Translations under genes and position numbers: made by a program
Shown here: positions 41,574 to 50,713 of the stretch, one piece after another
Position numbering within the stretch: the stretch's first letter is position 1
Layout of the letters: every line of letters starts with the position of its first letter
Source: Bacteriovoracaceae bacterium
GTDB lineage: Bacteria; Bdellovibrionota; Bacteriovoracia; Bacteriovoracales; Bacteriovoracaceae
DNA: 64,000 nt
Assembly (NCBI GenBank): GCA_947441615.1
Contig: CANEUH010000013.1
Location: 1-64,000 of the forward strand
Direction: 5' to 3'
Notes under the pieces: generated by a model
Told to the model about the DNA's origin: nothing
The model's input: only the letters and a program-made list of their open reading frames with translations
Database searches by the model: none

Positions 41574-43499
41574 ATGATGAAATTTCTACTTCCACTCTTA
41601 TTTATCCCCCTCTCTTTTGCTGGTTCTCCTCCGGACTGTAAGGAATTGGGTGGTATTCTTCAGGGCTATGAGAAAGACCTCAATGGCAAGGCGATAAAAG
41701 ACTGCTCTAAACTAAAAGCAGAAGATCTGATCGGAACTAGACCTATTGTTAATAAAGATTACTTAAAAGATAAACTCTGCCTCGAGTCTGGGGCAATTGA
41801 AACTCAACTAGAAAGACTTAAGGCCGAACTCACTGTGATGGATGGGATAGATAAACTCAAAGCGACTCTTGAAGAAGAGAAGAAAAAAGCCCCGAACTCC
41901 AGAGCGGCCGGAATGAGTTTTGTTTCTAGTCTTAATACTGCTCAATCACTGGAACTTTTACTCAATACAAGAAATTCTAAAGATGAAACACTCGCTGAAT
42001 TCTTAAAAAAAGAAGTGAAGGCGAAAGGAGATCTTGAGACAAAAATTAAAGACTTCTGTAAAGACCTTGATAAAAAGGGAGTGAATGCCTGCAATCCTGA
42101 AGCGTTCAAACCTGGATCCGAGGCCACGACAGAACTTTTTAGTCTCCTTAGTTCTGCACCTAAAATTGATTCAGATCAAATTTCAAAATGGCAAAACATG
42201 CTCGCCATTAAAAGAAAAAATCAAGACCCTGAAGAAGCTCCCTACTCATTTCACATTATGCAAACGGAACTTGCTTCCGCTTTTGAGGCGATTGATAGTA
42301 AAAAGATCATGACGAAGGAACATCTTAAAGCGATTTCTCGCCTAGATGATTTTGAAAACAATCCCCCAGGACTCGGTTTTGTTGAAGACATCAATTCAAT
42401 TAAAGATAAAAAGAAAACTAAATTGTTATCCGATAAACTTTTTCTACTAATGGGAGACGCGAAGTCTCGTCAGCAATATGAAATGCAAAGTAAGCTCTCT
42501 GTTCTTTTTGACAACAATAAAGACAAACTAGGAGATATTCCTGAATGTGTCGGTGGAAGAAATTCATTCGATCAGGCAAAGATTTGTTTTGAGACAATGG
42601 TTAAAAAGAAAAATGATGTAGGAACCGCCGCTTTTGAGAGTCAACTTGATTCAATGAAAGCTTCCATGGACTTTATCAGTAAAATCTCCCTCGTTGAAAC
42701 AACTTGCAAAGAAAAACTCAAAGCAACTGAACTACTCCCTGAAGAATGCTACAGCTCTATGGTTAAAGATAAGGCGGATGTTCTAGACCAAATTCTCCAA
42801 TTAAATATTCTAAAAGATAAAATTGGTTCCGAAAATATGGACCTCATGACCTATAGGAATCTTGCTCTTAATAAATGGTATCAAAACTCTTCCTGTGGAA
42901 AAGTTCAGTCGGTGATGGATTTGTGTGATACCACCGATACTTCTGAGACTATTTCAAAAACGGCTCTCATGACAATGAGTGACTCCATGAGTGTTGCCGT
43001 CATGTTTAACCCTAAACCAGAAGAAGAAGTTAATACGAAGGCCAAAGAACTCTGTGATAATGAGAAAAAGAAAAAAACGAAATCAGAAGAAAGATTATGT
43101 GAATTTTTTGACGACACCACACCGAATCTTGTGACTAAAAATGAAGATAACACCGATGGTCCAGTGACGGCCCCAGATGGAGGGCACGCAGAAGCTAAAA
43201 TCCGCGATGCCTGGCTTCAAGGTGGAGCAAATCTTCTCGCTCAAGGACTCTCAAGTTATCTTCAACGAAATATGACCCCTCCACCAATGGTGAATCCATA
43301 CCCTTTCAACTACGCTCCATACTCGGGTGGTAGTGGAATGGGGATAGCAGATTCCATTATGTTCAATGCTCGCTATCAAGGGGCCTATGGATTTTATATG
43401 CCTACCCAAGGACTTCCTCCGGGTCACGCCTTTCCAAGTAGCTCAATGTCTGGCTATCAAGCTCTCTCAGGAAGTGGTAGTAAGTACTTTGGCCGCTAG
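41574..43499 (+). CDS. large hypothetical exported protein
   Basis: 641 residues with a signal peptide (MKFLLPLLFIPLSFA; a second ATG follows the first directly). Largely helical and rich in Lys, Leu and Asp/Glu, with about 17 Cys. The last 100 residues are Gly/Tyr/Pro/Met-rich low-complexity (MTPPPMVNPYPFNYAPYSGG, then Ser-Gly repeats) like adhesive or fibre-type tails. No domain recognised. It lies 156 bp before the giant lipoprotein gene on the same strand; the pair may act together at the surface. Confidence 0.65.
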   Translation: MMKFLLPLLFIPLSFAGSPPDCKELGGILQGYEKDLNGKAIKDCSKLKAEDLIGTRPIVNKDYLKDKLCLESGAIETQLERLKAELTVMDGIDKLKATLEEEKKKAPNSRAAGMSFVSSLNTAQSLELLLNTRNSKDETLAEFLKKEVKAKGDLETKIKDFCKDLDKKGVNACNPEAFKPGSEATTELFSLLSSAPKIDSDQISKWQNMLAIKRKNQDPEEAPYSFHIMQTELASAFEAIDSKKIMTKEHLKAISRLDDFENNPPGLGFVEDINSIKDKKKTKLLSDKLFLLMGDAKSRQQYEMQSKLSVLFDNNKDKLGDIPECVGGRNSFDQAKICFETMVKKKNDVGTAAFESQLDSMKASMDFISKISLVETTCKEKLKATELLPEECYSSMVKDKADVLDQILQLNILKDKIGSENMDLMTYRNLALNKWYQNSSCGKVQSVMDLCDTTDTSETISKTALMTMSDSMSVAVMFNPKPEEEVNTKAKELCDNEKKKKTKSEERLCEFFDDTTPNLVTKNEDNTDGPVTAPDGGHAEAKIRDAWLQGGANLLAQGLSSYLQRNMTPPPMVNPYPFNYAPYSGGSGMGIADSIMFNARYQGAYGFYMPTQGLPPGHAFPSSSMSGYQALSGSGSKYFGR

Positions 43500-43655
43500 A
43501 ATGGCATAAATTGTTGCCAAAGAGCCTGACAGCCTTCATCGGTCTTCTTGTTTTTCTCATCACTTAAAATGATTCGGTAAAATTTTCCCCACCTAAGCTA
43601 AAATAAAGCTAACAGCATGAAAGTCCGAAAAAGTAGATGGGAGATTACCATTATC

Positions 43656-46600
43656 ATGGATGTAAGGTACCTCGTTTTAATTTTATTTTTTCTCACGTCT
43701 TGTATGCCGTCACCCAATGTGACGACAGGAGATCTATCTAGTTCACAAACAACGAGTGGAACAACTTCTGGCGGAGCAACCCCTACAGCATCACTTCCAG
43801 CAAATTTATCTTGGAACTATCTTGGGCAAGTCACTTCCACAATTACTGTGAATGTTTCAAATTTAAACAATGCCTATGTCGTTGGTGCTCCTGTTGATCA
43901 ATATCTTTCAGACTCACTACAATTTTCTAACGTCGACTATTGCCTTGTGAGTTCATATTCCATTAACGGAGTCCCTCATGAATTGAGATCAAGGATCGTG
44001 CCGATTTCCTACTACGACTTTAAAGCAAAAAGAACAATTAGAAACTTGAGAGTTGATTTTCAAGATGTCTCAAACTCAAGCTCCATCTGTAACAAAACGG
44101 CAAGAATTCTTGATCCAACAACAGGCGTTTACATTAATGATCCATCGACTCCCGTATCTTCAAATAAATTTTATAATCCTTCACTCTTATGCCCTTCATG
44201 CTCCTTCATGCTTACTTCAACGAGGAATAGAATATTTAAAGTCGTAAGCTCAACTAACATGGATGAAGTGCCTTCAAATTATCTCAATACGTTTGCACTC
44301 AATCTTCAAGTTGATCCAAACTATTCAGCTTCCTCTACAGCTGGAACTTGTACAAATAACGATTGCCGGGCAAAGGGATTTGACTGCTGTCTAGAAAATC
44401 AATGTGTAAAAGATGGTTCTCAAAAGCCAGCGGCCTCAATGACTTACGCTTCTCTTTTACAAACCGCAGAGGAAGAGCGGCTTCAAAACCCACTCGCCTA
44501 TCTGAATTATCCACAGCTCTACTATATTTGCGGCATTAATGTACCAACAACAGGTGGTTCATCATCTGGAAGTTCTGGTGGGGTAACAAGCTATGACCCA
44601 GCTTTCTTACAATTAAAAAAAGATTATCAATGTATAGAGCATATTAAGGCCCAATCCACACTGATTCCATTTCATAATCAAATTTTGACGACGACCTTTA
44701 CGGGAACGACTGATTGCTTAACATCAAACTCTGAAGCGGCCCAAACTTTTTATTACCAAACAGTCTTTAAAAGAATGTACGAAACTTGTGGCTGTAATCG
44801 AACAAACCTTACAGACATGATTTCGAATTGCCCAAATTATGAATACACAGTTACAACAAAAGATTCATTGGGTCAGCCCATCAGAATTGACTGCTACACT
44901 CCTCCATCGAATGCGAATGTGATTCCTTTACAACAAACGGTTTCAGTTCCTAGTCGTTCTGTCCCTCATCGTTTCTTTGATATAAATGGAATTGAAAGAA
45001 ATCCAAACGAAGGAATTGAGCAAGAGGGCGATAGTTTTGATTACCTTGATGATGGAAAAGTTCTTCCAAACCAACAAAACTTTAGCATGAATGCAATCCT
45101 TGGTCAGATAAGCATTGGACTGGATAAAGCTCTTCCCGCAAAATCAATTAATGTTGATCTTGATCAAGTCTACGTCATCTCTACCACTTCTGGTTACTAC
45201 ACTCCATGCCCAAGTTGTGCTAAAGATTCTTGGATAAGTTCGTTCTCAGCTTTTCCCTCATCTGCCACAGGTGTTGGCCTTCAAGCGATAGGACACACCA
45301 CTGAAAGAGATATTTTTTCCACCAATACGACTGGTGGAAATTATGAAGATACTATTTTTGGCAGGGCCTGCTGGATTCCACCAACAATGATCCCTTTCTC
45401 TCATGATTTGAAATCGACTGTGACCGATCAAAGAAGAAATCGCCTTCAAACTCAAGCGGCACTCTTTAGTAATGGATACCAAAGAGACTGGTTTGGATTT
45501 AATAAGGGGGCCTTGATTGGCTCATTTGATGGGGTTACTTGGTTTGCCATTGGTAAAGGAAGAATCGTAAGATCCACATCTAAAAAATTATTTCTCGCTA
45601 TCAATGCCCCATTTGCAGATCTCGCTTCTCCAACTCTTCATGCTGTCCGAGTCCAGGCCTATGACGGTATAACTCAAGCTGCTCAGGTTGATTACGATCC
45701 TCAATATCATCAAAATCACCCATACCAAAATGAGGCAGGAAATTGTCAGAAGTTTCACATGTGTAACACTGATACAGACTGTGTAACAAAGCTTGGTTGG
45801 GAATATGCTTGTGCAGATGTCAAAGACCTAAGAACGAACTGGCCAGAATTTGATGCCAATGGAAATGAGAAGGCCAATATCTCAAACGTCCAGGGTCTTG
45901 ACCAAATTCTTCAACAGAAAAAATTCCCCTCTTCATCAAGTAAGCGCTGTGTATATAGAGGAGCTGGGGCCATTTGTCACACGGACTCCGGTTCAATCCT
46001 TGTGACCGAAACAAATAAGAAAAAGCTTTTAACCTGCGGCCCGAACTTTTACTGCGCGGGTGTGGGAACATCGACTCATAATAACAAAATCTCGCGTTTT
46101 GCTGCTCCTCTTGAAGAAATCCCAGTTGCAAGAAATCACTTCTTTGGTAAGGACGCGAACATTTTGGGTCGCCCTCTAGATTATTTAGGATCATCAACTC
46201 TACTTAGCTCCATTCAGGCAACGATTAAAAATAATGTCTTGGCCTTTGAATCCACTCTCTCAAGTGCCGCAGGGATTTGTCAGCCAGGAAAAAATCTTCC
46301 GACGCTCTCAAACGAATCAACACTTAATAACCCATTTAATCAGCACAAGACTGGGGACACTCTGAAGCGGTCTGATTACATAAGCCAAATTGGAAGCTGT
46401 AACGCTGGGCTATTTACTATTAATAGGCACTCGTCTTGTCCAGTCATTGGTAGCGACGGTAATTACTCAATCTATTTTGCTGGAGTGACTCCAACCTATT
46501 CTCAAGATGCTACGGCCCAGAACTCTTGTGGTCTTGAGTCACTTCACTCATCACTTAACTCAACATCAATCTTAACTTTACCGCCGGATAGTTTAAAAAA

Positions 46601-48827
46601 TTATTCTCCATTTAGAAATATCGAAGCAAAACCTCTAAACTCTCAAATCATTATGGATCCAACTCTCGCCCGGGATGCTTGCTTTAGAAGGGCCGGGGCT
46701 GTTTGTCATACTGATCTCGATTGTTCACCTAATAAGATGCATGCCACCCAAGTAGACTTTTTCGACACACCTTTCTTTGGAAACGAAGCTGAAAAAAGTT
46801 ACTGGAGTGAGTACTTAGTCTGTGGTCAGACCGATCCAAAACCATTTCCATCGACATCGGATGAATACAGAAATTACGATATGGGAAAAAACCGATGCTG
46901 CCGAGAAATTGGAAAGGATCTAACGACCTACACTGCTGACATACCAACGGACACATTTGTCAATTCAACAAAACCTTACGACCCAATATCTGCGGGTCTA
47001 AAAATGTCCATTCAAACAGGAACGATTCCATACGATGAGAAACGTTACTCTCGACTAGCATCAGTTGAAGGAATTGGATCGTCGGCATCAAGACCTATTT
47101 TGACTTCCAACATTGACCGGACCACCAACATGCTAATGGCACCTAAGAATATTTCCACACCTGGACAGTGGAAAACACTTGTGGAAGCAAATTCAGAAAG
47201 CTGCTGCGGTGGTGGATGGGTAAGAAAATTTAATGACGGCTCGACTGATTGGTCGAAGAGAGATCGCCTCGTTTTAGATGTAAATAACTTTAAATGTATT
47301 AACTCCAGAACTCCTCTCATCACAGACCCAGAAATTTTTAATCTTCTTGGAACTGGTGACTTTGCAGCGAATGTGGTCACGGCTCTCGTAGGCCAAGACT
47401 ATGGAGATTACTGTAAAGATATCACAGGAGCATTCGGGGCCTGCGCTCAATTTACAATCTCAGATAACTTTAATGATATTCAGCCAGGGACACCAACATC
47501 GTACTCTGCTTCAACTGAGATTAATACTATCTCTCCAGCATATGGAGCAAATCCAGATTTCTTCTTTCAACCTCGATCGGCAGATGGAAACTCAAGCACG
47601 ATTGTTAACACTAGTTTAAATTACACCACGACTCCTACGGCGAGAACCAATATCTCTATTATTCTTCCTAGCTTTGTATCTACACGATTTGATTCTGTTT
47701 ATGCTGGTATAGCAAATGGATCTGGTAATTCTAACTTTAAAATAGAGTTTACGACTTCAACTTTAGTCACCTTAGAATGTAAAAAGGATAGCTCCTATCA
47801 GCCTTCATCATTTAATGAATCCTCACTTCCGGCCACCTTTACAGGGTGTACTAGTGGCAGTTGTTGCCGTTACTCCTTTAACGATGCAACTAGAGTTTTA
47901 AAAGTTGGTCTTAATAGTGTTGCTTGGAACGATGCTAATTTTAATGATAAAAATATTGGACTCAAGATTACTGGGAATTACGTCAGGCACCCAGGTGCCG
48001 CCCCACACGGAACTTATGCTGCAACAATTAAAAGAAGCAAACCTGGCTCATCTTCTTATTACTTAAGGAGACTTGGTAGGCTCGAGCTTTCAGGAATTCC
48101 ACAAATAACTTTTGAAGAAATGTATTGTAACGACCACACTAATAAAGTGCTTCCAGGAATATTTAAGCCTTCAGTTAAGATGCTCTCTGATTTTCAAGAT
48201 AACTCGTTCTCTTGGCTTCAGACTTATTCAAGTAATACGCTATCTGGCTCGACCATGACCACAAGTACAGTATCTAAGCGCTTCACTAACCACCTAGGTC
48301 TTCAGCATGAACCTATTTTTTCCCAAAATGATTTCAAGTGTTGCGCCCCACTTGGGAAAACTGTCACAGACCAAACTCGGTGCTGCTCAGGTTTTGGACT
48401 TCAAATAGGACAAAGTAACAATAGAACTTGCGCCTTACCGAATGGAGCGAACCTTATGGTTTATTTTAACCGATTCGTTTCAAATGAAGGTGTAGGTAGT
48501 GACAAGCCAGGTGGCGGACTCACCGAAGCTGATTTTGAAGTCTTAACAGGTGAGCCAAAACTTGCCTCTACCGTTACCAACAAGATCCGCGCCCTAGGAG
48601 AAGCTTATTGTATCTCTGGGAAAGTAAGGCAAGGTGGGGCCTTTGGTGCTTTCACCATTCAGCCGCAAGGATCTCAAACGAATCTCACTCAAACGAATTA
48701 TGGTATCATTGATTCAATCCAAGATATTGGTCAAAACTCAAATGCTGGGGCGACTCTCCAAACTGGTTACCCTGCCTTCAGTGATGGCTACCGTTGGAAT
48801 CACCACCTTTACTGCGATGATGATTAA
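43656..48827 (+). CDS. giant Cys-rich surface lipoprotein
   Basis: 1723 residues from the ATG at 43656 (ATG at 43617 adds 13 basic residues; both keep the signal). Lipobox LTSC is about 16 residues in, followed by a Ser/Thr/Gly linker. Cys-rich modules are spread along the chain; related segments RGAGAICHTDS and RRAGAVCHTDL show internal repetition, and CC pairs occur (DCCLEN, NRCCRE, SCCGGG, KCCAPL, RCCSGF). Around residues 1270-1480 is a beta-sandwich-like stretch. Probably outer-membrane anchored and disulfide-stabilised. No known family; predation, adhesion or fibre roles are speculative. Confidence 0.65.
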   Translation: MDVRYLVLILFFLTSCMPSPNVTTGDLSSSQTTSGTTSGGATPTASLPANLSWNYLGQVTSTITVNVSNLNNAYVVGAPVDQYLSDSLQFSNVDYCLVSSYSINGVPHELRSRIVPISYYDFKAKRTIRNLRVDFQDVSNSSSICNKTARILDPTTGVYINDPSTPVSSNKFYNPSLLCPSCSFMLTSTRNRIFKVVSSTNMDEVPSNYLNTFALNLQVDPNYSASSTAGTCTNNDCRAKGFDCCLENQCVKDGSQKPAASMTYASLLQTAEEERLQNPLAYLNYPQLYYICGINVPTTGGSSSGSSGGVTSYDPAFLQLKKDYQCIEHIKAQSTLIPFHNQILTTTFTGTTDCLTSNSEAAQTFYYQTVFKRMYETCGCNRTNLTDMISNCPNYEYTVTTKDSLGQPIRIDCYTPPSNANVIPLQQTVSVPSRSVPHRFFDINGIERNPNEGIEQEGDSFDYLDDGKVLPNQQNFSMNAILGQISIGLDKALPAKSINVDLDQVYVISTTSGYYTPCPSCAKDSWISSFSAFPSSATGVGLQAIGHTTERDIFSTNTTGGNYEDTIFGRACWIPPTMIPFSHDLKSTVTDQRRNRLQTQAALFSNGYQRDWFGFNKGALIGSFDGVTWFAIGKGRIVRSTSKKLFLAINAPFADLASPTLHAVRVQAYDGITQAAQVDYDPQYHQNHPYQNEAGNCQKFHMCNTDTDCVTKLGWEYACADVKDLRTNWPEFDANGNEKANISNVQGLDQILQQKKFPSSSSKRCVYRGAGAICHTDSGSILVTETNKKKLLTCGPNFYCAGVGTSTHNNKISRFAAPLEEIPVARNHFFGKDANILGRPLDYLGSSTLLSSIQATIKNNVLAFESTLSSAAGICQPGKNLPTLSNESTLNNPFNQHKTGDTLKRSDYISQIGSCNAGLFTINRHSSCPVIGSDGNYSIYFAGVTPTYSQDATAQNSCGLESLHSSLNSTSILTLPPDSLKNYSPFRNIEAKPLNSQIIMDPTLARDACFRRAGAVCHTDLDCSPNKMHATQVDFFDTPFFGNEAEKSYWSEYLVCGQTDPKPFPSTSDEYRNYDMGKNRCCREIGKDLTTYTADIPTDTFVNSTKPYDPISAGLKMSIQTGTIPYDEKRYSRLASVEGIGSSASRPILTSNIDRTTNMLMAPKNISTPGQWKTLVEANSESCCGGGWVRKFNDGSTDWSKRDRLVLDVNNFKCINSRTPLITDPEIFNLLGTGDFAANVVTALVGQDYGDYCKDITGAFGACAQFTISDNFNDIQPGTPTSYSASTEINTISPAYGANPDFFFQPRSADGNSSTIVNTSLNYTTTPTARTNISIILPSFVSTRFDSVYAGIANGSGNSNFKIEFTTSTLVTLECKKDSSYQPSSFNESSLPATFTGCTSGSCCRYSFNDATRVLKVGLNSVAWNDANFNDKNIGLKITGNYVRHPGAAPHGTYAATIKRSKPGSSSYYLRRLGRLELSGIPQITFEEMYCNDHTNKVLPGIFKPSVKMLSDFQDNSFSWLQTYSSNTLSGSTMTTSTVSKRFTNHLGLQHEPIFSQNDFKCCAPLGKTVTDQTRCCSGFGLQIGQSNNRTCALPNGANLMVYFNRFVSNEGVGSDKPGGGLTEADFEVLTGEPKLASTVTNKIRALGEAYCISGKVRQGGAFGAFTIQPQGSQTNLTQTNYGIIDSIQDIGQNSNAGATLQTGYPAFSDGYRWNHHLYCDDD

Positions 48828-48836
48828 CAGGAACAT

Positions 48837-49325
48837 ATGACAAAATCACCAAAGACTCCTTCTGAATCTGCTGTTGAAATGAGAGAGATGGTCATGCCCA
48901 ATCACACCAATCCTCAAAATACGGTGTTCGGGGGAACTGTGATGAGCTGGATTGATATCGCCGCTGCCATGGTGGCAGCTAGACACTGTGGTAAACCTGT
49001 TGTGACGGCCCATATTGATGATATTGATTTTATCGCCCCCATTAAAGTGGGGTACCATGTGCTCATCCAAGCTTCACTAAATTACGTCGGAAAGACCTCG
49101 ATGATTGTGGGAGTAAAAGTCACTTCAGAAAATCCCTATACAGGTGAAGTAAGAACAACGACTAAGGCCTATTTAACTTTTGTTGCCCTTGATGACCTTG
49201 GTAAACCCATCGAAGTGCCAGGCCTCAAAGTTGAGACTGAGGATGAAATTCGAAGATTCGAAAATGCTAAAAAACGCGTTCAGATGAAAAAAGATGTAAG
49301 AAATACGCTAGAGAATAAAAAATAA
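48837..49325 (+). CDS. acyl-CoA thioesterase, YciA/BACH type
   Basis: 162 residues, single hotdog fold. NTVFGGTVMSWIDIAAAMVA (~27-46) contains the conserved Asn-Gly-Gly and Asp-Ile region; HIDDIDFIAPIKVGYHV and VKVTSENPYTGE follow. Members hydrolyse acyl-CoAs as hexamers. The charged C-terminal helix (RRFENAKKRVQMKKDV) is longer than in YciA. The gene begins 9 bases after the giant lipoprotein gene and may be read through from it. Confidence 0.9.
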   Translation: MTKSPKTPSESAVEMREMVMPNHTNPQNTVFGGTVMSWIDIAAAMVAARHCGKPVVTAHIDDIDFIAPIKVGYHVLIQASLNYVGKTSMIVGVKVTSENPYTGEVRTTTKAYLTFVALDDLGKPIEVPGLKVETEDEIRRFENAKKRVQMKKDVRNTLENKK

Positions 49326-49329
49326 AATT

Positions 49330-49734
49330 TTAATTTTTATCGCACTCTACGAGTTTTTTGGCAAAATCCTCTTCCTCCCAAGGCTTGATGATATAATTAC
49401 TAATTCCAGCTTTAACTGCATCTAATAGTGTCGTAATTTCAGATTTGGAAGTAATCATTAAAACAGGGAGATTTTTTTTACCAAGCTCTTTCCTGATTCC
49501 TGTAACTAAATCTATGCCACTTCCATCCTTCATCATCATATCAGAAAGCACATATTGAATTGGGTTGGAAGATTCCAATTCAACGATTTTTTTCAAGGCT
49601 TCATTTCCAGAAGACGCAAAAGTAATCTTTTGTACTCCAAAAGCTTTTAACTGGTCAGAGACCATAACTCTCATGCTTTCATAATCATCAACGACCAGAA
49701 AATGTTTTGAAATTAAAGAAGCAGGAATATTCAT
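49330..49734 (-). CDS. CheY-like response regulator receiver
   Basis: 134 residues, one receiver domain. Acidic pocket VVDDY (~14-18), phosphorylation Asp in LSDMMM (~63-68), Thr/Ser switch ITSKS (~94-98) and Lys in IKPWEE (~116-121) are all present, so it should be phosphorylated. No output domain. The partner histidine kinase is not in the window. It follows an unknown 140-residue gene by 8 bases. Confidence 0.92.
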   Translation of the reverse strand: MNIPASLISKHFLVVDDYESMRVMVSDQLKAFGVQKITFASSGNEALKKIVELESSNPIQYVLSDMMMKDGSGIDLVTGIRKELGKKNLPVLMITSKSEITTLLDAVKAGISNYIIKPWEEEDFAKKLVECDKN

Positions 49735-49742
49735 TTAATACC

Positions 49743-50165
49743 TCACTCATCCTTGGGAACGACAAACTCGACTTCATCCTCTTTGATGACAGTCTTAACC
49801 TTTTTATAAAATTCTTTTATATCTTTCACAAGCTGAACTGAAAGCTTAGGAGTATAAAAGTGTAGATTTAATTTTTGAAACTTCTTAATGACGTCGTCAT
49901 TATAGGTTCCATCTTTTTCAATCAGAAGACAGGGCATAGTCATTTCACTGGATAAGTTGTTCTCAGTTAAAAAACTAAGCGCCAATTTCGCATCTGAAAA
50001 CACAACAACTGCCTTACCAAGCTGCTTCGCCCCTTGGTCTATTTCGTCAGGATTATCCGTTTTATAGACATGCTTTTTTTGGCCTTTAATAAAATCATAG
50101 AGCTTTGTTGTTTCTGTGTTCAATGCCCCAACAAAATAAAAAAGGCCTTCAATTGGCTTTCCCAT
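49743..50165 (-). CDS. hypothetical protein beside the receiver gene
   Basis: 140 residues, no signal peptide. It has alternating beta strands and helices (LFYFVGALN, AVVVFSD, PCLLIEKDG, LHFYTP) that could form a receiver-like alpha/beta fold without phosphorylation residues, then a basic-acidic C-terminal helix. The spacing to the CheY-like gene means one transcript. It might be a pseudo-receiver or regulator of that protein; this is inference. Confidence 0.6.
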   Translation of the reverse strand: MGKPIEGLFYFVGALNTETTKLYDFIKGQKKHVYKTDNPDEIDQGAKQLGKAVVVFSDAKLALSFLTENNLSSEMTMPCLLIEKDGTYNDDVIKKFQKLNLHFYTPKLSVQLVKDIKEFYKKVKTVIKEDEVEFVVPKDE

Positions 50166-50291
50166 CGGAATATCCTCTCAATAATTTCAGGACTTATTCT
50201 ACCTCGACTCTAAACCAACCGGGAAAAATATTTTTTTCCCATAAATGAGACTCGCGAAGCATTAAAACTGAGAAATTTAATATTTAGAAAA

Positions 50292-50317
50292 ATAAAAAGC
50301 CCCCATTCGGAGGCTTT
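50292..50317 (-). terminator. intrinsic terminator on the minus strand
   Basis: AAAGCC ... GGCTTT with inner CC/GG pairs and an ATTC loop; on the minus strand the stem ends in TTTTTATTTTT. It stands 127 bp upstream of the gene at 50165, so it must end a transcript coming from the right, either read-through of the small basic gene or a short RNA of its own. Confidence 0.7.
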
Positions 50318-50399
50318 AGTGTGTGTGCAGGATATTAAAGCTGTAAATCATTTAAGCTGTTAATAAATCTATTAAACCCGTCAATCCAACGACTCGTCA

Positions 50400-50445
50400 A
50401 ATTTAAAATACCATATCTAGTATTTTAAATTGTCATATTAATGAC
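50400..50445. promoter_or_regulatory. two adjacent perfect dyads
   Basis: AATTTAAAATAC-N8-GTATTTTAAATT (50400-50431) is a perfect 12-bp inverted repeat, directly followed by GTCAT-ATTA-ATGAC (50432-50445). Downstream on the minus strand, TTGACG and TTTAAT 18 bp apart could start a short RNA that ends at the 50292 terminator. Operator sites or a structured leader are both possible. Confidence 0.5.
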
Positions 50446-50485
50446 GGTCTTTGTGTTTTCAAAAGGTTTACTTGGTGCAAAAATA

Positions 50486-50513
50486 CAAAGGGGCCCCTAA
50501 AAGGGCCCCTTTG
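50486..50513 (-). terminator. terminator after the small basic gene
   Basis: CAAAGGGGCCC-CTAAAA-GGGCCCCTTTG, a perfect 11-bp stem, followed on the minus strand by TATTTTT. It lies 23 bases after the stop codon of the 38-residue ORF. Confidence 0.85.
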
Positions 50514-50536
50514 CTATCACTTAATAAAAATTAGGA

Positions 50537-50653
50537 TTATTTTTTATGATTTTTAAGAAGCTTTTTTTTGCGAGCGATACGCTTTAACTTAAGTCCGCTC
50601 TTCTTGTTTTTAGAAGCTTTCTTAGCTGGACGAGATTTTTTTAACTTTTTCAT
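50537..50653 (-). CDS. 38-residue very basic small protein
   Basis: A complete short ORF (ATG at 50653, TAA at 50537) with an excellent ribosome-binding site AGGAGG four bases before the ATG and its own terminator. The product starts MKKLKKSRPAKKASKNKKSG and contains 17 Lys and 3 Arg in 38 residues. Such composition fits a ribosome-associated, RNA- or nucleoid-binding peptide. It resembles no family I can name. Good signals at both ends make it a real gene rather than noise. Confidence 0.75.
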   Translation of the reverse strand: MKKLKKSRPAKKASKNKKSGLKLKRIARKKKLLKNHKK

Positions 50654-50713
50654 GAATCCTCCTCAAATTAACAATTCGATTGAGCTTATAATAAAAAAAA
50701 GGCTTTGGAAACG

